Source: JAAFHS01 sp031396505
GTDB taxonomy: Bacteria > Pseudomonadota > Alphaproteobacteria > Rhodobacterales > Rhodobacteraceae
Length of the DNA: 5,598 nucleotides
Assembly (NCBI GenBank): GCA_031396505.1
Contig: JANNKX010000340.1
Location: 1 to 5,598 of the forward strand
Direction: 5' to 3'
The notes under the pieces were generated by a model that was not told where the DNA came from, did no database searches, and worked only from the letters and a program-made list of their open reading frames with translations. A program made the translations under genes and the position numbers. Of this stretch, positions 1 through 4,368 are shown one piece after another (the stretch's first letter is position 1; each line of letters begins with the position of its first letter).

Positions 1-587
1 TACAACGCGGCATCGGCGATGTAGATAGGCCCGTCGTAAGCCTGCACACGGCCCTTGTTGGGCTTGCCGTCGGGGAGCTTCTGCGGCTCGAACACCACCG
101 ACCAGGAGGTGGGCGGCGTCTTGAAGGTCACGGTGTTGTACATCAACACGTTCGGCCCCCACATGTAGGGCGTGCCGTAATGCACACCATCAACCGTATG
201 CCAGGGCGCGTCCTTCAGGCGGTCATCGACGGTGGACCATGACGGGATCAGGTCGATGTTGATCGGCTGCACCCTGTCACCTGCCACCAGACGCAAGGAC
301 GCATCCCCAGATGCCGTCACCAGATCGAACCCGCCTTCATTCATCAGCGCGACCATTTCGTCCGATGTGTTCGCCGTCTTGACGTTCACCTTGCAGCCCG
401 ACGCCGCCTCGAACCCCGTGACCCAGTCAAACGCCGCATCAGTTTCACCGCGTTCGATATAGCCGGGCCAAGCCACGATATTCACCTGCCCCTCACCCGC
501 GCCAAGCGCGGTCACCTGCGCCATGGCCGGTGTGACTGCCGTCAGCAGCGACAGGGCCGTTGTGCCCATGATCTTGATGGTATTCAT
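1..587 (-). CDS. ydcS: YdcS-type ABC transporter periplasmic solute-binding protein (N-terminal 195 codons, cut by window edge)
   Basis: This is the periplasmic binding component of a polyamine/opine-type (PotD/PotF-like) ABC importer. It would capture a small solute and deliver it to an inner-membrane permease and ATPase lying beyond the left edge. The translation begins MNTIKIMGTTALSLLTAVTP and has a Sec signal peptide with a likely cleavage site after AMA (residues 21-23). It then shows segments I recall from E. coli YdcS: WPGYIERGETD (40-50), TSDEMVALM (74-82), DLVTASGDASLRL (88-100), YGTPYMWGPN (137-146) and KGRVQAYDGPIYIADAAL (178-195). The E. coli family member is about 380 residues, so roughly half is present. 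The start at 587 is chosen because it directly precedes the signal peptide and has AGGGAG (598-603) 10 nt upstream. It is transcribed divergently from the merR-type gene. The substrate cannot be read from sequence; E. coli YdcS is linked to putrescine/GABA-region genes and has also been reported to have polyhydroxybutyrate synthase activity. The family call is secure; orthology with YdcS is likely. Confidence 0.9.
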   Translation of the reverse strand, partial: MNTIKIMGTTALSLLTAVTPAMAQVTALGAGEGQVNIVAWPGYIERGETDAAFDWVTGFEAASGCKVNVKTANTSDEMVALMNEGGFDLVTASGDASLRLVAGDRVQPINIDLIPSWSTVDDRLKDAPWHTVDGVHYGTPYMWGPNVLMYNTVTFKTPPTSWSVVFEPQKLPDGKPNKGRVQAYDGPIYIADAAL

Positions 588-611
588 CTGTTGCAAGCTC
601 CCTATGCATAT

Positions 612-641
612 CCCCTTCAAACGGGGGTGCCGGATTTCCGG
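612..641. repeat. Two adjacent small inverted repeats in the leader of the solute-binding protein gene
   Basis: CCCC (612-615) pairs with GGGG (623-626), and CCGGA (630-634) pairs with TCCGG (637-641) around a 2-nt spacer. They lie just upstream of the ydcS-like ribosome binding site, in what is probably its 5' leader or promoter. The second is a clean 12-bp palindromic site and could be a protein-binding site. No T-run follows on either strand, so neither is a convincing terminator. I found no strong -35/-10 pair for the ydcS-like gene in 604-726, so its promoter stays unassigned. The function of these repeats is unknown. Confidence 0.3.
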
Positions 642-726
642 TCATGATGGAAACCTACGACGGTTGCCAAGAATCGCAATAACAAAACGCAGACGCCCCC
701 AACGCCACACATCCGCAAAATACTGC

Positions 727-757
727 TTGACCTGGAGTTGCTCCAGCTTGTTACGGC
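727..757 (+). promoter_or_regulatory. MerR-type promoter/operator for the merR-akr operon
   Basis: A consensus-like -35 box TTGACC (727-732) is followed by a long 19-bp spacer and a weak -10, TACGGC (752-757). The dyad CTGGAG (732-737) / CTCCAG (741-746) lies inside the spacer, shifted toward the -35 box. This is the classic architecture of MerR-family promoters such as those controlled by CueR, ZntR and SoxR: the over-long spacer is compensated when the bound regulator distorts the DNA. Transcription would start near 763-765, leaving a short leader that carries the ribosome binding site of the regulator gene. The inference is autoregulation plus control of the downstream reductase by the protein encoded at 780. 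Confidence 0.7.
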
Positions 758-767
758 GGCTGGATCG

Positions 768-774
768 AAAGGAA
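768..774 (+). promoter_or_regulatory. Ribosome binding site fixing the MerR start at 780
   Basis: AAAGGAA lies 5 nt before ATG 780. It settles the start: an in-frame TTG at 738 would give 14 extra residues, but that codon lies inside the operator dyad, upstream of the predicted transcription start. Confidence 0.65.
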
Positions 775-779
775 ATGCC

Positions 780-1154
780 ATGAACATCACGGACGCGGCC
801 ACAACCAGCGGGTTGTCGATTGACACGATCCGGTTCTATGAAAAAGCCGGGATGCTACCGCCTGTTCGGCGGGATGCGCGCGGCTGGCGGCGGTTCGATG
901 CGGGTGCTGTGGAATGGCTGCGCAATTTGGAACGCCTGCGCGCGACTGGCATGCCGATGGTCGATATGCGGCGTTTTGCCGTGCTGGTGCATACGACAGA
1001 TGCCGCAGCACCCGGTGCGGCGGCAGAACGGCTGGCGATCCTGCACACCCATGCCGAACGGCTTGCCACGCGGCGGCGCGAGGTGGACGCATGTCAGGTC
1101 TTTCTCGATCACAAGATCAGCGTCTATGGCAAGATCACCGGGGGTTTGACATGA
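780..1154 (+). CDS. MerR-family transcriptional regulator
   Basis: A 124-residue DNA-binding activator/repressor of the MerR family. The N-terminal winged helix-turn-helix is clear: MNITDAATTSGLSIDTIRFY (1-20), then EKAGMLPP (21-28), and a wing rich in Arg (RRDARGWRRFD, 30-40). A second helical pair follows (VEWLRNLERLRATGMPMVDM, 44-63). The C-terminal half (about 82-117) is a helix suited to the antiparallel dimer coiled coil. There is one cysteine (Cys105) and no paired-cysteine or CxxC metal or [2Fe-2S] site, so a copper, zinc, mercury or SoxR-type sensor is unlikely. An organic or aldehyde-type effector is possible but not shown. The stop overlaps the next start (ATGA, 1151-1154), implying translational coupling with the aldo/keto reductase. 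The MerR-type operator just upstream suggests autoregulation. The family call is secure; the ligand is unknown. Confidence 0.92.
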   Translation: MNITDAATTSGLSIDTIRFYEKAGMLPPVRRDARGWRRFDAGAVEWLRNLERLRATGMPMVDMRRFAVLVHTTDAAAPGAAAERLAILHTHAERLATRRREVDACQVFLDHKISVYGKITGGLT

Positions 1155-2149
1155 TTATGCGGACACTTTGGGATGGCACGACAGTGCCAAGACTCGGGCT
1201 TGGATGCTGGGCCATCGGCGGGCCATGGACGGCGGGGGGTGCGCCCGCAGGCTGGGGCAAGGTCGATGACGCGGAATCGATGCGCGCGATTCACGCCGGC
1301 ATCGATGCAGGCATCCGTTTTTTCGATACGGCGCAGGCCTATGGGGCAGGGCATTCGGAACAAGTTCTGGGCCAGGCACTGCAGGGCCATCCGGACGTCA
1401 AGGTCGCAACCAAGGTCGGCTACGCCATTGATCCCGCGCGCCGCGCACTGACCGGGCCAGAGATCAGCCCGGTGGCCATTCGCACCTCCATCGACGCGTC
1501 GTTGCTGCGGTTGCAACGGGCACGGATCGACCTTGTCCTGCTGCATCTGAACGCCCTGCCGGTCGCGCAAGCCGAAGATGTGTTTGACACACTCGATGGC
1601 CTGCGCGACGCAGGCAAGATCGCGGCCTATGGCTGGAGCACGGATTTCCCCGACCGTGCCGCAGCTTTCGCCGCCCGGCCCGGAATGGTGGCGATTGAAC
1701 ATGCGATGAACGTGTTCTTTCGTGCCGATGCAGTGATGCCGGTGATCGCAGGCCAGGGGTTGCTGTCAATCAACCGCGCGCCCTTGGCGATGGGTCTGCT
1801 TGGCGGCAAGATCGGGGCCAGCACCCGCTTTGCCCCCGAGGATCTGCGCAGCATGACGGTGGATTGGATGGCCTATTACAAGGATGGCGCAGTCGCCCCT
1901 GATTTCGCGCGCCAACTGGACGTCGTGCGCGCCCTTTTGCAGACCGGTGGGCGTTCACTGGCGCAAGGGGCCATCGGCTGGATCTGGGCGCGGGCGGACG
2001 GTACGTTGCCGATCCCTGGTTTTCGCACGGCGGCACAGGTGGCCGATCTTGCAGGCGCGCTGCACAATGGGCCGCTGCCCGCCGTCGTGATGGCCGAAAT
2101 CGAGGGCGTGATCCGGCGCGAAGCCGAAGGCCCGCCACGCGAAAGATAG
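1151..2149 (+). CDS. Aldo/keto reductase
   Basis: A 332-residue NAD(P)H-dependent oxidoreductase of the aldo/keto reductase superfamily, probably cytosolic, reducing aldehydes or ketones or running the reverse reaction. The (beta/alpha)8 signature is intact: N-terminal strand VPRLGLGCWAIGG (12-24); FFDTAQAYGAGHSEQVLG (57-74) with catalytic Asp59 and Tyr64; TKVG with Lys88; and IDLVLLH (126-132) with His132, completing the tetrad. The C-terminal cofactor segment IPGFRTAAQV (288-297) is typical of the family. Length is normal. The start at 1151 overlaps the MerR stop by 4 nt, with a weak GGGGG motif (1140-1144) 6 nt upstream; a second in-frame ATG at 1157 is possible. A longer in-frame reading back to 914 runs inside the regulator gene and is not used. 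The gene pairing suggests the regulator induces the reductase in response to its substrate or a related compound. The substrate cannot be named from sequence. Confidence 0.93.
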   Translation: MIMRTLWDGTTVPRLGLGCWAIGGPWTAGGAPAGWGKVDDAESMRAIHAGIDAGIRFFDTAQAYGAGHSEQVLGQALQGHPDVKVATKVGYAIDPARRALTGPEISPVAIRTSIDASLLRLQRARIDLVLLHLNALPVAQAEDVFDTLDGLRDAGKIAAYGWSTDFPDRAAAFAARPGMVAIEHAMNVFFRADAVMPVIAGQGLLSINRAPLAMGLLGGKIGASTRFAPEDLRSMTVDWMAYYKDGAVAPDFARQLDVVRALLQTGGRSLAQGAIGWIWARADGTLPIPGFRTAAQVADLAGALHNGPLPAVVMAEIEGVIRREAEGPPRER

Positions 2150-2161
2150 CCCGTCCGCGCT

Positions 2162-2593
2162 TCATGCCGATGTCATTGCCGCCACAAGGCCCGCGTGATG
2201 CGCCTGCACCACCGCAACATATGCTGCAAGGCGCGCGGACGTGAAATGATGTTCCTCTGCCAGCAGGTTCAGCGTGCCCAGCACCGGACCCGCGTCCGCA
2301 AACACCGGAATGTTGATGCACGACCCCAGCCCCAGCGAGGTGATCAGCGCGTGATCAAAGAAATACCTCGCAAATTCCGGCACCGTATTTGCCACAAACA
2401 CCTGCCGCCCCGCGATGCAATGGTCATGCCAGCCGTCGCGGGTCAGGGGTTTGGTGCCCTGCACGGGGTATTCCACCGGATGCGAGGTATAGGCGCGGCG
2501 CGCCACGCCCGCGGCGTCGTCAATCGTGGTGACGGTAAACAGCCGCGTGCCAAGGGCGGCGCAGGCGGGGTGCAAGGGGGCATAAGGCGACAT
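2162..2593 (-). CDS. Stand-alone GAF-domain protein
   Basis: A 143-residue soluble protein that is essentially one GAF domain, with no attached kinase, cyclase or output domain. Visible family features are the N-terminal helix HPACAALGTRLFTVT (8-22), the central DGWHDHCIAGRQVFVANT (53-70), and the C-terminal strand pair LGLGSCINIPVFAD (87-100) and GPVLGTLNLLAEEHHFT (102-118). GAF domains bind small ligands or act in redox/ligand sensing. Cys59 and Cys92 sit in positions that could matter, but the cysteine pattern I recall for free-methionine-(R)-sulfoxide reductase is not evident, so that activity is not claimed. The start at 2593 (MSPYAP) is chosen because the domain begins soon after; an upstream TTG at 2650 would add 19 unrelated residues across the likely promoter. 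The Shine-Dalgarno is weak. It converges with the reductase across 12 bp and lies downstream of holA on the same strand. The function is unassigned. Confidence 0.8.
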   Translation of the reverse strand: MSPYAPLHPACAALGTRLFTVTTIDDAAGVARRAYTSHPVEYPVQGTKPLTRDGWHDHCIAGRQVFVANTVPEFARYFFDHALITSLGLGSCINIPVFADAGPVLGTLNLLAEEHHFTSARLAAYVAVVQAHHAGLVAAMTSA

Positions 2594-2619
2594 CGGCAAT
2601 CTCTGGTTGGGACGGTTTT

Positions 2620-2650
2620 CATATAGCGCGCTACCGCGCAGGTTTTTCAA
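2620..2650 (-). promoter_or_regulatory. Candidate promoter for the GAF-domain gene
   Basis: On the minus strand TTGAAA (2650-2645) is followed after 19 bp by TATATG (2625-2620), about 27 nt upstream of the GAF start. The spacer holds the inverted repeat GCGCG (2626-2630) / CGCGC (2635-2639). The hexamers are reasonable, but the spacer is longer than the usual 17 bp. Either the promoter is weak or activator-dependent, or the boxes are chosen wrongly. The dyad may be an operator. This suggests the GAF gene has its own transcript despite following holA. Confidence 0.4.
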
Positions 2651-2682
2651 GCAGGCCTCTGGCGTGCCGCCAACCGGCCTGC
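2651..2682 (-). repeat. Inverted repeat between holA and the GAF gene, possible weak terminator
   Basis: GCAGGCC (2651-2657) and GGCCTGC (2676-2682) form a perfect 7-bp stem with an 18-nt loop that itself contains GGC-GT-GCC. In a holA transcript it would fold about 60 nt after the stop codon. What follows is TTGAAAAACC rather than a U-tract, so it does not meet the standard for intrinsic termination. It directly abuts the candidate -35 box of the GAF gene, so an operator role is an alternative. Confidence 0.35.
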
Positions 2683-2743
2683 GGGTGTGGATATTTGGGC
2701 AGAGAGGAAATGGGCAGGTTGTGAGTGGCAGACCCGCCAGCCA

Positions 2744-3751
2744 CTACCGCTTCATGCTCGCCAGCCGCATCAGCGTGCGTTCCATCACCGCAAACGTTGG
2801 CGCGCGCGAGGTGGACCGCAGCGTCAGGTCGCAATCGATAAGGGTGGTCAGCGCGTCTTCAAGACTGCGCGCACCCCAATTGCCGGCCTGCCGGGTCATC
2901 GCCTCTTTCGCCTTGAAATTCACCCGTGCGCGCGCCATGCCCTGCCCCGTCGGATCGGACGCAGCACTATGCAGCACCCGGAAATGTTGCAACGCGCGGA
3001 TGCAGATCGTCACGGGCTGCATGCCCTGCCCTTCCAGCCTGCGCATCAGCGGGCCAATGTCGGCAAGGCGCTTGTCGGCCGTGGCATTCACCACCTCTTC
3101 GACCTCCGCCTCGATCGTCGCAGGCGCAAGCGCGGCCACTTCGGCCGCCATGAGAGGGGTCGTATCCCCATGTTTATAAAGACTGATCTTTTCCAGCATC
3201 TGCCGAAAATCCCCCGGATCAAGGCTGCGGGCCAGCGTGTGCAGGTCGGCACTCGCCGCGGGTTCAATGTCACGCAGGCCTGCTTTGCGCAGCGCATCCT
3301 CGATCTCGTCCCGGCCGGGTGGATCGTCATATAGGCCAACCGAAACCGCATGGGGATGCTTGTCAAACAGCACCTTCAGCGCCGATTTCGCGGTCAATCC
3401 ACCCGCCGTCACCACAATCTGCGCATCCCCCGCGCGCCAGTCTTTCAGCGCTGCCTCGATCAGCGGGGCCAGTCCATCGGTTGCATCTTCCACAAAGGCC
3501 ACGCGCGGGCCGGGGAAAAAGCCAATTGCCTTCACCGCGTCCTGCAACAGCGCAGGCTCTTTGCGCAAATCCGCGCCCGACATCCGCGCAAGCCGCATTT
3601 CCGCCCCGCCCTCCGGCCCGATCAAGGCGGCAATCACCTCCGCCCGGCGCAGGGCCACGCGCATTGCGTCCGCCCCAAAGATCAGCAGGCCCGCACGTGT
3701 GGGATCAGGTTTGGCGAAATAGCGGGTTGCCTCGATCCCTTTCAGGATCAT
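2744..3751 (-). CDS. holA: DNA polymerase III subunit delta
   Basis: A 335-residue clamp-loader subunit (HolA). In the complex it opens the beta sliding clamp so that the clamp can be loaded on primed DNA. The translation starts MILKGIEATRYFAKPDPTRA and reads through the degenerate AAA+-like N-terminal region: GLLIFGADAMRVALRR (21-36), DLRKEPALLQDAVKAIGFFP (60-79), RVAFVEDA (82-89) and IVVTAGGLTAKSALKVLF (107-124). It continues into the helical collar region with LDPGDFRQMLEKISLYKHGD and WGARSLEDALTTLIDCDLTLRS near the C terminus. Length matches the family. The start at 3751 overlaps the lptE stop by 4 nt (ATGA), with GGGGA upstream. A 63-residue upstream extension in the same frame is Arg-rich, lies inside lptE and is rejected. 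This is the last gene of the leuS-lptE-holA block. The call rests on recalled Rhodobacteraceae HolA sequences and gene order. Confidence 0.9.
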   Translation of the reverse strand: MILKGIEATRYFAKPDPTRAGLLIFGADAMRVALRRAEVIAALIGPEGGAEMRLARMSGADLRKEPALLQDAVKAIGFFPGPRVAFVEDATDGLAPLIEAALKDWRAGDAQIVVTAGGLTAKSALKVLFDKHPHAVSVGLYDDPPGRDEIEDALRKAGLRDIEPAASADLHTLARSLDPGDFRQMLEKISLYKHGDTTPLMAAEVAALAPATIEAEVEEVVNATADKRLADIGPLMRRLEGQGMQPVTICIRALQHFRVLHSAASDPTGQGMARARVNFKAKEAMTRQAGNWGARSLEDALTTLIDCDLTLRSTSRAPTFAVMERTLMRLASMKR

Positions 3752-4368
3752 AGCCAGTCCCCGGCCGATGCAATCAGGCGGCTGACGATCTGATCGGCCA
3801 GAATGCGCATCAGGCGAAAGGCGGCATCCTCTTCGGCGGCCAATCCCGCCACGGTGGACCCCGTTGCGGAATACGACGTAAAACTGTCGACCCGCCCGCC
3901 CGCCACGCGTGCGCCCGTCGCGCGTTCGGTCAATGTCCAATCGACACGACCCGTCAGGTTGAACCGGGTGATGGCGTTGTCGGGCGTGATGCCGACGCCA
4001 ATGGCGCGCGTCGTGATCGTATAGCCCAGATCAAACCGCGCTGTCGCAGGTCGCCCGATGCGTTCCTCCAGGCGTTCCACCATATCAAAGGCGTTCTTGT
4101 TACTGGGGTCATTGACGCGGATAGCGCCTTGCAAGCCTTCCGCAGCCCCACCGGGGCCAAGGGCGGGCATGAACCCGCAGGCGGCGACCAGAAAAGGCGC
4201 AAGCAGCGCAGTCCTGCGTGATAGACGCCCCCCACCCCGGCCCTTCTCCACCGGGGGGGAGGGAGGCGCTTCGCTGGAAACGTGCCGCTTGTGGCAGGGC
4301 GCAGCAGGCCCCCTCCCCCCACTGTGGGGGAGGGATGGGGCGGGGGGGTCTGCATTAAACCACGACAT
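3748..4368 (-). CDS. lptE: LPS-assembly lipoprotein LptE with a repeat element in its 5' end
   Basis: LptE is the outer-membrane lipoprotein that plugs and assembles LptD, the channel that inserts lipopolysaccharide into the outer leaflet. The conserved part begins at the signal peptide SRRTALLAPFLVAAC, which has charged RR, a hydrophobic core and the lipobox VAAC. It continues CGFMPALGPGGAAEGLQGAI, then VERLEERIGRPATARFDLGY, ITRFNLTG, SYSATGSTVAGL and ILADQIVSRLIASAGDWL, consistent with alphaproteobacterial LptE. The start is uncertain. ATG 4368 (MSWFN) overlaps leuS by 14 nt and looks like the ancestral start coupled to leuS termination. Between MSWFN and the signal peptide lie about 44 Pro/Gly-rich codons encoded by the palindromic element at 4224-4350. 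An alternative GTG at 4251, inside the element, gives 167 residues with a normal lipoprotein signal peptide. Neither start has a good Shine-Dalgarno. The 206-residue form is listed; the GTG form may be what is made. The stop overlaps the holA start. Confidence 0.85.
   Translation of the reverse strand: MSWFNADPPAPSLPHSGGRGPAAPCHKRHVSSEAPPSPPVEKGRGGGRLSRRTALLAPFLVAACGFMPALGPGGAAEGLQGAIRVNDPSNKNAFDMVERLEERIGRPATARFDLGYTITTRAIGVGITPDNAITRFNLTGRVDWTLTERATGARVAGGRVDSFTSYSATGSTVAGLAAEEDAAFRLMRILADQIVSRLIASAGDWL
4224..4350. repeat. Composite REP-like palindromic element with imperfect terminal inverted repeats
   Basis: Two GC-rich units face each other. The left unit reads GACGCCCCCCACCCCGGCCC from 4224. 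The right unit, read on the minus strand from 4350, begins GACCCCCCCGCCCCATCCCT. The two match apart from a 1-nt indel and three substitutions. Each unit continues into its own hairpin: CCCTTCTCC (4241-4249) with GGGGGAGGG (4255-4263), counting G-U pairs, and a perfect 9-bp stem CCCTCCCCC (4311-4319) with GGGGGAGGG (4326-4334). About 45 nt of unrelated sequence lies between the units, including TGCC-GCTTGT-GGCA. The design resembles REP pairs (BIME-like elements), which are usually intergenic and multicopy; copy number cannot be judged here. No transposase and no clear target-site duplication are seen. Here the element lies inside lptE or supplies its start, and it would fold in the polycistronic mRNA between leuS and lptE. 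Confidence 0.75.

Noticed and set aside
738..779. N-terminal extension of the MerR regulator from TTG 738
   Set aside because: It lies within the operator dyad and before the predicted transcription start; ATG 780 has a good ribosome binding site and begins the conserved helix-turn-helix.
914..1150. Upstream in-frame extension of the aldo/keto reductase
   Set aside because: It is the out-of-frame shadow of the MerR gene; the conserved reductase begins at 1151 with a coupled ATGA overlap.
2150..2161. Bidirectional terminator between the convergent reductase and GAF genes
   Set aside because: The gap is only 12 bp and I see no stem-loop with T-runs in or around it.
2195..2626. Plus-strand open frame opposite the GAF gene
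   Set aside because: It is the antisense shadow of a recognisable GAF domain, with no plausible protein features.
2724..2745. AGTGGC/GCCACT hairpin at the holA stop as a terminator
   Set aside because: The 6-bp stem overlaps the stop codon and no U-tract follows on the transcript.
3752..3940. Longer holA start giving 63 extra residues
   Set aside because: The extension is Arg-rich, lies within the conserved C-terminal coding part of lptE, and is not part of HolA.
4224..4350. Intrinsic terminator between leuS and lptE
   Set aside because: The stems are GC-rich but no T-tract follows on either strand, and the genes overlap as one operon; a REP-like element explains the structure better.
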